Below, in pieces: positions 40,318-47,764 of a stretch of 64,000 bases of DNA. The position numbers were made by a program, and so were the translations under genes. Each line of letters opens with the position of its first letter. The first letter of the stretch is position 1. Below the pieces are notes generated by a model, which was not told where the DNA came from, ran no database searches, and saw nothing but the letters and a program-made list of their open reading frames with translations. The DNA is from an uncultured Eremococcus sp. (GTDB lineage Bacteria; Bacillota; Bacilli; Lactobacillales; Aerococcaceae). The stretch is from the NCBI GenBank assembly GCA_943914835.1, contig CALUDO010000005.1, forward strand, positions 25,991 to 89,990, written 5' to 3'.

Positions 40318-40743
40318 CTATCTCCTTCCGGTACTTCCAAATCCACCTTGCCCACGTTTTGAATCCATATCAATCTCACCTTCAACCACCTCAAACTCTG
40401 GTAAGGGTTGGATAATCAGCTGGGCAATCTTATCACCCTTGTGTATCTCATGAACGGCATCTTTAGCATCGCACATTACTTTCAACTCTCCGCGGTAACC
40501 ACTGTCAATTGTTCCCTCTACAACTCTTAAGTGTGTCTTAATAGTTAGTCCCGACCGTGCTTTAAGCCGTCCATAATATCCCGTTGGAATCTGAATAATT
40601 ACTCCCGTCCCAACGGCCGTTGCCTTATTAGGGAAGATATAAACGTCCTCGTCAGAATATATATCAAAGCCCGCATCAGTCTCATGTGCCTTATTAGGAA
40701 TCTTAGCCGTTGTTGATAACCTGTTAATAACTATTTGCCGCAA
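40318..40743 (-). CDS. dut: dUTP diphosphatase
   Basis: 141 residues from TTG 40743 (then RQIVINRLSTTAKI), which has AGGTGG 8 nt upstream; an upstream in-frame GTG at 40755 overlaps this SD. All five motifs of trimeric dUTPases are present: AHETDAGFDIYS, KARSGL, GTIDSGYRGELKV, GDKIAQLIIQ and the C-terminal RGQGGFGSTGR. It keeps uracil out of phage DNA. Confidence 0.92.
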   Translation of the reverse strand: MRQIVINRLSTTAKIPNKAHETDAGFDIYSDEDVYIFPNKATAVGTGVIIQIPTGYYGRLKARSGLTIKTHLRVVEGTIDSGYRGELKVMCDAKDAVHEIHKGDKIAQLIIQPLPEFEVVEGEIDMDSKRGQGGFGSTGRR

Positions 40744-40997
40744 GGCAACCACCACCTACTTGTTTGCTTTGAATAATAAATCTTGTTTTTAATAATCTCT
40801 CGCCCTTGGCTTTTACATTTTTCTAAATCAAAGGGTTGTTTCCCCCAAGACGGAATCATTTTATTCCGTTTATAATCCTTGTCATAATCCGAGGCGTGCA
40901 TCAATCGACGTTCCCCTTTGTCGTTCTCTACAAGGTAAGTATTCTCATATTTTTTAATAACCTTACTAACCGGCTCGTTAAATATTGTTACTAGCAT
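40731..40997 (-). CDS. phage protein, unknown (88 aa)
   Basis: Starts MLVTIFNEPVSKVIKKYENT, then VENDKGERRLMHASDYDKDY, and ends YSKQTSRWWLPCGK. It lies between ssb and dut and overlaps dut by 13 bp. SD AGGAGG. No family recognised. Confidence 0.65.
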   Translation of the reverse strand: MLVTIFNEPVSKVIKKYENTYLVENDKGERRLMHASDYDKDYKRNKMIPSWGKQPFDLEKCKSQGREIIKNKIYYSKQTSRWWLPCGK

Positions 40998-41006
40998 ATA
41001 GACCTC

Positions 41007-41492
41007 CTAGAATGGCAGGTCATCAGCCGGGATATTCATTTGCCGACCTTCAATTTTCTCGTAGTCCGGTCTACCCCACTGGTTTGGCTGTTCTAAGTTA
41101 TCAATCCGTCTAGAAATATCGTTATTCGGTTGTGATTGATTTTGTTGATCGCTATGACTATCTGAATTAGATGCATTTGACTCAATCAAGGTGAAATCAT
41201 CTGCCACACATTCCGTGTAATAGACTTTATCTCCCTTTTGATTCTCATAGGTACTTGTTTTGATTCGACCCGTTACGCCTACTTTATTACCTTTGCGAGT
41301 AAATCGACTAAAACTCTCTGCCTTATTGCCAAAGAATGTGATATTAATCCAATCTGTCTCATATTCCCCAGTCTGCTTGTCTTTATAATTCCGACGGATA
41401 GCTAGGCTATTATTTAAGACCGGTTTACCTTCCCGGTTATACTTTAATTCATTGTCACGTCCTAAATTTCCTATTGCATTAAAACTGTTCAT
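41007..41492 (-). CDS. ssb: single-stranded DNA-binding protein
   Basis: 161 residues with the SSB OB-fold (about 1-105: NAIGNLGRDNELKYNREGKP, DWINITFFGNKAES, VGVTGRIKTSTYENQKGDK) and a disordered Q/N/S-rich linker ending in the acidic tip PADDLPF that contacts partner proteins. It belongs to the recombination/replication module and overlaps rusA by 14 bp. Confidence 0.93.
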   Translation of the reverse strand: MNSFNAIGNLGRDNELKYNREGKPVLNNSLAIRRNYKDKQTGEYETDWINITFFGNKAESFSRFTRKGNKVGVTGRIKTSTYENQKGDKVYYTECVADDFTLIESNASNSDSHSDQQNQSQPNNDISRRIDNLEQPNQWGRPDYEKIEGRQMNIPADDLPF

Positions 41493-41916
41493 TATTTCCC
41501 CTCCAAATGTCTATCTCTTTAATCTCTATAATTGTCTTTGGTTCTTCTCCGTATATCTTCGATGCATTCAGCTCCACCACTTGCCCGTCATCCTCAAATA
41601 AAAGGCCATTACAAGCGTCTAGAGTAGATTTAATATAATTGTCAAGGTCTGGCTTTTTAAAAGCATAGAGACCTAATTTTTTAACCATTTTTAAGTATTT
41701 ATTACTCCAACTCTTTAGATACGGTTTTACAAAGCAAAAGTGAATATATACCGCCCGACCTTTTGGAATCATCTCGGGATTTTGTCGCATCAATTGATAC
41801 CGGACGTACTTTTCATACTCTCTCGTCTTTTTAGGGGTATAGGTATGACCGGTACGGGTAAACTTAGGTCTACCCTTCGGCACCGGTTCGCCCTCTATGA
41901 TGTATTGTCGTATCAT
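41479..41916 (-). CDS. rusA: RusA family Holliday junction resolvase
   Basis: 145 residues from ATG 41916, which overlaps the stop of the preceding gene (TAATG) and has SD GGGGGG. The RusA motifs are visible: EGEPVPKGRPKFTR at the N-terminus and FKKPDLDNYIKSTLDACNG with the metal-binding aspartates near residue 90, then FEDDGQVVELNASKIYG. It resolves branched DNA before packaging. Confidence 0.9.
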   Translation of the reverse strand: MIRQYIIEGEPVPKGRPKFTRTGHTYTPKKTREYEKYVRYQLMRQNPEMIPKGRAVYIHFCFVKPYLKSWSNKYLKMVKKLGLYAFKKPDLDNYIKSTLDACNGLLFEDDGQVVELNASKIYGEEPKTIIEIKEIDIWRGNNEQF

Positions 41917-42593
41917 TAGTCCCCCCAAGTTATGACTTCTAATTGTTCTTCTTTTATTTCTATTTCTGCTCCTACCTCTTTCAATACTTTCTCCATAAAA
42001 TGGGCTAGGTTTGAGGGCATTTTTACCGTCCGACTTAATCGGTTGCTCTTATTAACAACTTCATATCTAGCTGTGGTAGGTTTTGGTTTGATTAGTTTAT
42101 TTTCTGTTACTTCTTTAGGTTTCTGGACACGCACTCGGTTTCCTTGCTCGCCAATAGACCCATTATTGTATTTAATGAAATATTCATTCGTTTCAATTCC
42201 TAATTGATTTAAAATAGTCTGTCTTATCCCTTCACTTTTACCCCCTGATGCACCCAGTGCTGCTAGATATAAATCTGAGTGGCTAAAAATCAACCCGGTT
42301 TTATCGTAGATAACACCACCCAAATCCTTAAAAGTCATTTTTCTTTCTTTCATAAACCAACGTATCGCTTGGCCGTCACGTAATCCTTCGGTAGATACAC
42401 TCCCTTTGATTATGCCAGGCTGTGTGTTGAATATATGTACTAGTGAATCAAACTCTTTCGGGGTAGGTTTAGTTTTTCTATTTTTCAGCTTATAAAGCCT
42501 GTCTTTGGATATCCCTAGTTCTAGGCATAGCTTTTCTTCTGATATGCCGTAAGCCGTCATGTATCGGTTTATATTTTTATGATTGATTTTCAT
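41916..42593 (-). CDS. phage HTH-containing protein, unknown
   Basis: 225 residues. The N-terminal HTH (about 5-55, YGISEEKLCLELGISKDRLY) is followed by a second helical region (MTFKDLGGVIYDKTGLIFSHSD) and a linker to a C-terminal helix. Start and stop overlap the neighbours by one base each (TAATG), so the replication genes are translationally coupled. Perhaps it helps or regulates the replication initiator. Not recognised. Confidence 0.65.
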   Translation of the reverse strand: MKINHKNINRYMTAYGISEEKLCLELGISKDRLYKLKNRKTKPTPKEFDSLVHIFNTQPGIIKGSVSTEGLRDGQAIRWFMKERKMTFKDLGGVIYDKTGLIFSHSDLYLAALGASGGKSEGIRQTILNQLGIETNEYFIKYNNGSIGEQGNRVRVQKPKEVTENKLIKPKPTTARYEVVNKSNRLSRTVKMPSNLAHFMEKVLKEVGAEIEIKEEQLEVITWGD

Positions 42594-43417
42594 TATTCTC
42601 CTCCCATTAATTTGTCTAAACGATCATCAATGTCTCCTTTGATATTCTTATCTACCTCTATTACTGGTTGTTCTTCCGTATCATCTAGCCAGTCCGGTCT
42701 TGGACCTCTATCTTTAGCGACCTTGTCCGCTTGGTTTAGATAACTTTCAAATTTAGTGCCAAACAATGTTTCTGGTCTTAAATATTGGTTCATATTAGAA
42801 TCGTCTAGCCATTCCCTTGTTTTCTTATCAATGACCGTCTTAAAGTCCTCTAGGTTAAATCCCTCATTAAATCGTGCTTTTATTAATGATTGAGTTTTCT
42901 TAGTAGAAGACCGGTATTTCTTATTGGTCTTTTGGTTTAAATAATCAACGACTTCTTTATAAGGGATTTTAGGGGCACCGGCGGATTCGTTAGAATCCGA
43001 CATAGTATTACTATCCTTACCTAACCTATCCTTACCTAACCTAACCTGTGGTGACGAGTCGTCCACGAGCCGTCGACGGAACGTATACGAGCCGTTACAA
43101 TCTTCAGTTAATAGCTCTTTCTGCTTGCTATACATGGTTTCGTTGTAGGTGTCTTTACGGATATAGTTATGAATTTTCCAATCCTTAATAACCACAACCC
43201 CATTATCAAACGGTATTATCAATTCTTTAGTGAATAGTAATTTTAAATCGTCTTCACTAGCCCCAATCATTCGTCGGATTGTTTTAGCATTTCCAAGAAA
43301 ACCGTCATCATCAGCGTGCATATTTAAATGAAAATATAAGCATTGGCTACTTAATGGGAGGTCTAGAAATGTATCTGTGTCAGTAATTTTCTTACTAAAC
43401 ATTCTTCTATTGGCCAC
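42593..43417 (-). CDS. replication initiator / replisome organiser with phage C-terminal domain
   Basis: 274 residues. The N-terminus (about 1-115) is a winged-helix region (MANRRMFSKKITDTDTFLDL, SEDDLKLLFTKELII). A linker (about 130-150) carries RLGKDRLGKD, and the C-terminal part is a conserved phage replisome domain (VVDYLNQKTNKKYRSSTKKT, TREWLDDSNMNQYLRPETLF). The linker is encoded by short DNA repeats (43011-43048) that may be the phage origin. It likely recruits host DnaC/DnaB. Confidence 0.85.
   Translation of the reverse strand: MANRRMFSKKITDTDTFLDLPLSSQCLYFHLNMHADDDGFLGNAKTIRRMIGASEDDLKLLFTKELIIPFDNGVVVIKDWKIHNYIRKDTYNETMYSKQKELLTEDCNGSYTFRRRLVDDSSPQVRLGKDRLGKDSNTMSDSNESAGAPKIPYKEVVDYLNQKTNKKYRSSTKKTQSLIKARFNEGFNLEDFKTVIDKKTREWLDDSNMNQYLRPETLFGTKFESYLNQADKVAKDRGPRPDWLDDTEEQPVIEVDKNIKGDIDDRLDKLMGGE
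43011..43048 (-). repeat. iterons inside the replication gene, candidate phage origin
   Basis: On the minus strand GGTTAGGTAAGGATA occurs twice in direct repeat with an additional GGTTA unit in front. Short repeats inside the initiator gene's linker are a frequent place for phage origins. Confidence 0.55.
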
Positions 43418-44070
43418 TAAATCACTCCCAACTCTTTAAGGTTCTCATTTGATAGGCTTATAGGTTGAACATGGTACTTTTTGCAAAAGCTCTGTTCTCC
43501 TATACGATGTTGTTCTTGGTGCAGCTCCCTCGATAGGGTCATAAACCTACTTTGAGTATGGTCTATCTTGTTCCGATTTCGTCCCATTCCGACCGTATTT
43601 TCAAAGTGGCATAGGTCCGCATTAGGTTTGTGTGTTATCCAACAAATGCGTTTCATGGTCATCATGAAGAATTGCCGGGATTCCATAGCACTCAAGTAGC
43701 TATTTCTTAGTGGTATATCATTCTCCAGGCAGTAATCTATGATGAGTTGGATAAACTTAGCAGTCAGCTCTTTCTTCATGCGATTACGAGCCAAGCTAGG
43801 CTCCTCGGTTAAATCATTTTCAACCATGAATAAATACTTCATGTTTAGGACTACCTTCCATTGTGGCTCCCCAGTGTAGTCGGATATATCCTTGATTAAG
43901 GCCCAGTAATGCTTTCTTTGCTCGTCCGTTGTAGTTCCAACTTTATAAGGCTCTAAATATCCAAAAAGCCGTCCCTTATGGGCGTTCTTTTCAAATTCTT
44001 GAATATCTATATTGCTATGGGCTTTGAGGCTTATAATGTCTTTTTTTACGTCAATAATTTCAACGTTCAT
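43417..44070 (-). CDS. putative HNHc-type nuclease of the recombination module
   Basis: 217 residues. The C-terminal part has the phage HNHc_6 pattern: CWITHKPNADLCHFENTVG, MGRNRNKIDH and LSRELHQEQHRIGEQSF. The N-terminal 140 residues are helical. Genes of this type usually follow an annealing protein (here DUF1071) in Lactobacillales phages. Some catalytic positions differ from the classic HNH, so activity is not certain. Confidence 0.72.
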   Translation of the reverse strand: MNVEIIDVKKDIISLKAHSNIDIQEFEKNAHKGRLFGYLEPYKVGTTTDEQRKHYWALIKDISDYTGEPQWKVVLNMKYLFMVENDLTEEPSLARNRMKKELTAKFIQLIIDYCLENDIPLRNSYLSAMESRQFFMMTMKRICWITHKPNADLCHFENTVGMGRNRNKIDHTQSRFMTLSRELHQEQHRIGEQSFCKKYHVQPISLSNENLKELGVI

Positions 44071-44789
44071 TACTTAGCCTGTCCCGTTGATCGCTCTAGG
44101 TTTTTAACGCGTTCTTGAAGGGTCTTAATAATTAGCCCTTTATTGACTTTCTTGAGGTCGTCCGCCCCTAGTATCTCTTTCAATTTGTCAGTTATTGCAT
44201 CATTATCTAGACTACTGTCAAGCTCTTTCAAACGTTTATACAAAGCATTGATTCTTCGGTCAGCCTCTTTGTCTAGCTCTTGTCGAGTAGGTTCTTTCTC
44301 TTTAGGCTCTTTCTCTTTAGGTCCTTTCTCTTTAGGTTCTTCTGGCAAATCCTCTCCAGCATAGATATATAGTCCTAATCCATGTAGAGCCAAAGCTTTC
44401 ACAAAGCAACGCTTGTGTGCCTTGTTTATATCCATGGCATCCGGATTGGTTATTGCTTTGTTTTTATAGTTCATTACTGGCAGCGTTTCTGTCTCCGTCC
44501 GGCCGTTCAAGGTGACCGATACCTTAACAGTTGCTCCGGCCTTATTCTTCTTGTAATCAATCATAGGAAGAGCCTCTATTAGCTCTGGTGTGATTGTTTG
44601 CTTGCTAGCCAATTCAGATAGCAACTCTGTATCTACAAACTGATGAATTTGAATTGAGGCGGTCTCATCAATCTTCTTCATTTCATCCCAGGCCCAAGCC
44701 CATGATAGATAAGGTAACCCCATTTTTACCTTAACGTTTTCGCTAACATCAATTTTACGGATGTCTTCAAAGGTTATTTTCTTAGTCAT
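44070..44789 (-). CDS. DUF1071 single-strand annealing protein (Sak-like)
   Basis: 239 residues from ATG 44789, which overlaps the stop of the upstream gene (TAATG). The DUF1071 core covers about residues 1-150 (GLPYLSWAWAWDEMKKIDET, HKRCFVKALALHGLGLYIYAG). The rest is a charged linker of KEKEP repeats, encoded by short 18-bp DNA repeats near 44285-44340, and a helical C-terminus. The family promotes annealing and recombination together with SSB. Confidence 0.83.
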   Translation of the reverse strand: MTKKITFEDIRKIDVSENVKVKMGLPYLSWAWAWDEMKKIDETASIQIHQFVDTELLSELASKQTITPELIEALPMIDYKKNKAGATVKVSVTLNGRTETETLPVMNYKNKAITNPDAMDINKAHKRCFVKALALHGLGLYIYAGEDLPEEPKEKGPKEKEPKEKEPTRQELDKEADRRINALYKRLKELDSSLDNDAITDKLKEILGADDLKKVNKGLIIKTLQERVKNLERSTGQAK

Positions 44790-45055
44790 TACCACTCACG
44801 CTCCCTAATGTCTTCGACGTCAACGACAATGTATATACTGTTTAAATACTCAAAAATTTCTGAATCTTTAATCCCTCTGATACTGTCATCAATAAATAAG
44901 TACCCTTCATCTGTATCGAAGTACTCGGCATCACTATCAGACCATATATCCTCTCCGTTGATATCTGTTGTTATTACATACGGTTCTTCATCTTCTAAAG
45001 TCATTCCGCTTTTAATTTTGGTGTCGTATAAAGCTAAACTTTGATAATTATTCAT
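44789..45055 (-). CDS. acidic phage protein, unknown (88 aa)
   Basis: Start ATG 45055 (MNNYQSLALYDTKIKSG), with AAAGGGGA 8 nt upstream; the frame extends further but the SD would then lie inside it. Very acidic (TDEGYLFIDDSIRGIKDSE). Its leader (TATAGCACAA...AAAGGGGAATG) is nearly the same as that of the HTH gene upstream at 45293. No family recognised. Confidence 0.65.
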   Translation of the reverse strand: MNNYQSLALYDTKIKSGMTLEDEEPYVITTDINGEDIWSDSDAEYFDTDEGYLFIDDSIRGIKDSEIFEYLNSIYIVVDVEDIREREW

Positions 45056-45098
45056 TTCCATTCCCCTTTGTTGTGCTATAAACAAACCCGTAATTACA

Positions 45099-45293
45099 TT
45101 ATTCAATTTCAATCAAATCATCTAAACCTACATTAAAGAATTGGGCAATCTTAATGAGAGTCTGAATGCTAGGGTTTACATTTTCTTCGCGCTTTATTTT
45201 AGACAGCGTACTTAGAGATACTCCTGTCTTTTCATGGAGCTTTAAAAGCGTCATTTTATCTCGGGCCAATAGTATTCTTAAATTATTTTTCAT
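45099..45293 (-). CDS. small Cro/CI-type HTH regulator
   Basis: 64 residues, a single XRE HTH (KMTLLKLHEKTGVSLSTLSKI) with the typical end ALIKIAQFFNVGLDDLIEIE-like helix. SD AAAGGGGA. It lies in the early region and may be a second-level regulator. Confidence 0.85.
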   Translation of the reverse strand: MKNNLRILLARDKMTLLKLHEKTGVSLSTLSKIKREENVNPSIQTLIKIAQFFNVGLDDLIEIE

Positions 45294-45312
45294 TTTTATT
45301 CCCCTTTTTTTG

Positions 45313-45372
45313 TGCTATAATTAATCCATACAAATTTCATTAAGCCGCCTATTGCCGTAGGTGGTTTTTTAT
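45313..45372 (+). promoter_or_regulatory. short promoter-terminator unit on the plus strand
   Basis: An extended -10 (TG-C-TATAAT, 45313-45321) is followed 24 bp later by the hairpin CCGCCTA/TAGGTGG and TTTTTT. A transcript of roughly 45 nt would be made opposite to the early genes. It could be a small regulatory RNA or an incidental structure. Confidence 0.4.
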
Positions 45373-45461
45373 TTTGTAAATAAACACTCGCCATATATCT
45401 ACTAAGTGTTGCAAATCTCCCGTTCTTCGAAACTAACGCCAGCAAATTCTAATGTGATTCA

Positions 45462-45620
45462 TCATAATGTTAACCACGCTAGTATTGTCCAAACTGGAAA
45501 ACCTAGACAAAAACCTAGCAGTATATCCGCAACAGTGTTTGACTTTATTTTCTGCTCACAGTTTTGGACAATCATGTCCACATCTTCCTGTGAATAGTAT
45601 CGATAATTGTCATTCCTCAT
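45462..45620 (-). CDS. small phage membrane protein (52 aa)
   Basis: ATG 45620 overlaps the stop of the preceding gene as ATGA. The sequence MRNDNYRYYSQEDVDM starts a hydrophilic half; the second half is hydrophobic (ADILLGFCLGFPVWTILAWL), probably one membrane helix. Translational coupling supports the call. Function unknown; a superinfection-related role is possible. Confidence 0.65.
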   Translation of the reverse strand: MRNDNYRYYSQEDVDMIVQNCEQKIKSNTVADILLGFCLGFPVWTILAWLTL

Positions 45621-45853
45621 GATTTAAATTTCCTTTCGTCCATGTATTTTAAAAATTGAATAAATCGACCAATATCCACCAGCGTGGTCTTCTGTGTGGG
45701 CTGAATAATCCCGTCACAAAATTCCACTTCCTGTTTCATCAAAGCTACATATTTTTGGCATTGCCCTTTTCCTAAACCAGCTAGTATATCCGGCAGTTTC
45801 GATACTGTGGCATAGGGTGGTACGAAGGACGGTTCTTGCCATTTTATTTCCAT
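45617..45853 (-). CDS. small early phage protein (78 aa)
   Basis: I start at ATG 45853 (MEIKWQEPSFVPPYATV) because AAGGAGAGG is 7 nt upstream; the frame opens 11 codons earlier. The C-terminal TTLVDIGRFIQFLKYMDERK recalls the ends of phage excisionase or MerR-like small HTH proteins (DUF771 neighbourhood), but I cannot assign a family. Confidence 0.65.
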   Translation of the reverse strand: MEIKWQEPSFVPPYATVSKLPDILAGLGKGQCQKYVALMKQEVEFCDGIIQPTQKTTLVDIGRFIQFLKYMDERKFKS

Positions 45854-45878
45854 GTTCTTCCTCTCCTTGCTTTTTCGT

Positions 45879-46024
45879 CTACGCACCAGCTGACACTAAA
45901 TCAAGTGTTATCTGATGATTTAACTGATAAATCTCTTTCATGATTGAATCGCTCGATTCATACTCTCCCCAGTACTTGACCGCACTTTCATATTGGTGTT
46001 GTCTTAACTCTCCGTTCCTGACAT
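45879..46024 (-). pseudogene. small early gene apparently broken by a frameshift near its start
   Basis: An SD (AAAGGAG) and ATG (46024) give only six codons in frame. One base later a frame without a start codon reads RQHQYESAVKYWGEYES...SDSIMKEIYQLNHQITLD and stops at TAG 45881-45879. A single-base indel near the start would restore a gene of about 48 codons. Either a pseudogene or an unusual start. Confidence 0.45.
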
Positions 46025-46107
46025 TTTTTCTCCTTTCTAGTTGGGTCTGTGAATAATTTTCCCCACCTCATGAAATGTTATAATTAGCTCTAAAGGGGGT
46101 GATTATT

Positions 46108-46350
46108 TTGACCAATGAGGAATTAGAATCAATGATTCAAGAAATACATAAAAATATTATTGAAAATGAATATTCAGCGGATAACATTAAAGATAAATTA
46201 GCTAATTATACTGATAACGATGATGTTATATCAGATTCTTCTTTAGCAGCATTTCTGTTACACGAAAACAGGAATTACACTTGCACAATGATTTATAGCT
46301 TATTTAGTAGGCTTTTAGATCAGGGGTATTTTTCTGATAACAATCCATAG
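46108..46350 (+). CDS. small acidic plus-strand protein among the early genes (80 aa)
   Basis: Start TTG 46108 (MTNEELESMIQEIHKN) with AAAGGGGG 7 nt upstream and an extended -10 promoter (TG-T-TATAAT) ending near 46083. The protein is acidic and helical, and its strand is opposite to all surrounding early genes. It converges with and overlaps the next minus-strand gene by 47 bp. It could be expressed in the lysogen as an accessory gene. Family unknown. Confidence 0.6.
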   Translation: MTNEELESMIQEIHKNIIENEYSADNIKDKLANYTDNDDVISDSSLAAFLLHENRNYTCTMIYSLFSRLLDQGYFSDNNP

Positions 46351-46537
46351 TTCCAGCTATTTTATTAATGTTTTTTTCTTGTAACCTATCACTAATAACT
46401 TGTAAATCTGAGTCGTCCAGCGCCAACTGGTCGGCTTTTTCTTTTAACCTAATATCGATTTCAAGATTTAATTCAGACCATTCTCGTTTAGTAAACTGTT
46501 TTCTGAAATTTAAAAAACTTTTGATACGTTCTTCCAT
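46304..46537 (-). CDS. small early phage protein (77 aa)
   Basis: Helical and charged (MEERIKSFLNFRKQFTKRE ... LQVISDRLQEKNINKIAG). SD AGGAG. It lies next to cro, with the operator-like palindrome at 46594-46606 upstream. No family recognised. Confidence 0.6.
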   Translation of the reverse strand: MEERIKSFLNFRKQFTKREWSELNLEIDIRLKEKADQLALDDSDLQVISDRLQEKNINKIAGTMDCYQKNTPDLKAY

Positions 46538-46593
46538 TCTTACTCCTCTCTCCTTTCTATTTGGAGGGTTTAACCTCTTATCTTCCCTTAATT

Positions 46594-46606
46594 ACGGTTA
46601 AACCGT
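46594..46606. promoter_or_regulatory. repressor operator-like palindrome at the end of cro
   Basis: ACGGTTAAACCGT, identical to the palindrome in the cI-cro intergenic region (46853-46865). It covers the cro stop codon. Confidence 0.6.
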
Positions 46607-46813
46607 TATATTGTTTAAAAAAATAATCTCATTGTAAGAGACATTGAATTTATTCTCTATAGCTTGAATCTTTGGAACATCTGGAAACGATTCTCCACGT
46701 TCCCAACGACCCCAAACATCATCACTAACACCAATAGAAGCACCAGCTTCAGCTTGTGTCATACCGTGAATAGCTCTCAAAGCTTTAAGATTATATTTCT
46801 TTGTTTCGGTCAT
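46598..46813 (-). CDS. Cro-like HTH protein
   Basis: 71 residues: an XRE HTH (KALRAIHGMTQAEAGASIGV, then WGRWERGESFPDVPKIQAIE). It is divergent from the repressor gene at 46965, with operators between, so it is the lytic-side regulator of the switch. SD AAAGGAG. Confidence 0.87.
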   Translation of the reverse strand: MTETKKYNLKALRAIHGMTQAEAGASIGVSDDVWGRWERGESFPDVPKIQAIENKFNVSYNEIIFLNNITV

Positions 46814-46844
46814 TTAATAGCTCCTTTCTTTATTTGATGTTTAC

Positions 46845-46873
46845 ATTGTATAACGGTTAAACCGTCATGTCAA
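46845..46873 (-). promoter_or_regulatory. early lytic promoter (cro side)
   Basis: On the minus strand TTGACA (46873-46868), a 17-bp spacer and TACAAT (46850-46845). The palindromic operator ACGGTTAAACCGT (46853-46865) fills the spacer, so bound repressor would block RNA polymerase. Confidence 0.8.
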
Positions 46874-46920
46874 CACTTTTTACGGTTTTATTGAAAAAAA
46901 TCTTTATTTTTTACGGTTTT
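46853..46920. promoter_or_regulatory. repressor operators of the genetic switch (three sites)
   Basis: One full palindrome ACGGTTAAACCGT (46853-46865) and two sites with one strong half ACGGTTTT (46882 and 46913) are spaced 29 and 31 bp apart, about three DNA turns. The third overlaps the region just before TATAAT (46926-46931) of the repressor promoter. The arrangement resembles OR1-OR3. Confidence 0.7.
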
Positions 46921-46964
46921 TGCTGTATAATGTAGATACACTATAAGGAAAGGAAAGGAATTAC

Positions 46965-47300
46965 ATGGCGTTAGGTAATAAGGTTGTTATGGGTAACAAC
47001 ATCAAATTTTATATGGATAAAAAAGGTATCGATAGAAATAAACTTAGTCAAGATTTGAAAGTTAGCTATTCTACTATTTCCGATTGGATTAACGGAAACA
47101 CCTATCCACGGATTGATAAAATTGAAATGATGGCTAACTATTTTGGTATTGAAAAATCTGATTTGGTCGAAGATAATGAAGCCCTTGGCAAACCTAGCTA
47201 TAACGCTATGAGAATCGCTGCCCACATCGATGATGATGTGACAGACGATCAAATGGAAGACATTATTAATTACATTGAGTTTATTAAGTCTAAAAAGTAG
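46965..47300 (+). CDS. ImmR/CI-type prophage repressor
   Basis: 111 residues: an N-terminal HTH (KKGIDRNKLSQDLKVSYSTI ... WINGNTYPRIDKIEMMANYF) and a short C-terminal helical region. There is no LexA-type self-cleavage domain. Together with the ImmA-like protease in the next gene this is the ImmR/ImmA form of lysogeny control, where the protease cleaves the repressor upon induction. Confidence 0.87.
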   Translation: MALGNKVVMGNNIKFYMDKKGIDRNKLSQDLKVSYSTISDWINGNTYPRIDKIEMMANYFGIEKSDLVEDNEALGKPSYNAMRIAAHIDDDVTDDQMEDIINYIEFIKSKK

Positions 47301-47308
47301 GTGGTCGT

Positions 47309-47713
47309 TTGAATGATTTGGAAAAACTCATGGCGGAATATGACCATGAGTTAACTTTTATTTTTAGGAGTGACATGCCCGATAATCTCCACGGTCTTCT
47401 GGTTGATGACACTATCTATATCAATGCCATGCTACCTTTCGAAGAATCTGTGGCAGTATTAGCGGAAGAAATTGGTCACCACAAGACCTTAGCCAAAGGC
47501 AATATATGTGACTATTCAGATTACGTTAGTCGCAAGTTAGAAGCCAAAGGACGTGAGTGGGGCTACCGTAAACTGGTGAGTAAGGATAAATTAAAGAAAA
47601 TAGCAAATAGCCCCTACCCTGTGGAATCTTATCAGGTAGCCGAGGAGTTAGGCTTACCAGAAGATTATGTGGAAGAAGCTGTTGAGATGTATAAGGTTAA
47701 AGAAGAGTTATAA
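47309..47713 (+). CDS. ImmA/IrrE family metallo-endopeptidase
   Basis: 134 residues from TTG 47309. The protease motif region reads VLAEEIGHHKTL, the EExGHH variant common in Firmicute phage ImmA proteins rather than classic HExxH. It starts 8 bp after the repressor gene and is expected to cleave the repressor when the host is stressed. Confidence 0.87.
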   Translation: MNDLEKLMAEYDHELTFIFRSDMPDNLHGLLVDDTIYINAMLPFEESVAVLAEEIGHHKTLAKGNICDYSDYVSRKLEAKGREWGYRKLVSKDKLKKIANSPYPVESYQVAEELGLPEDYVEEAVEMYKVKEEL

Positions 47714-47764
47714 ATAAAGATAATTTAATCGATAAATGAATTATAGAAGAAGGAGAAGAAAACT

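Noticed and set aside
44285..44340. Short 18-bp repeats taken as a regulatory array
   Set aside because: They encode the KEKEP/KEKGP linker of the DUF1071 protein and show no other sign of function.
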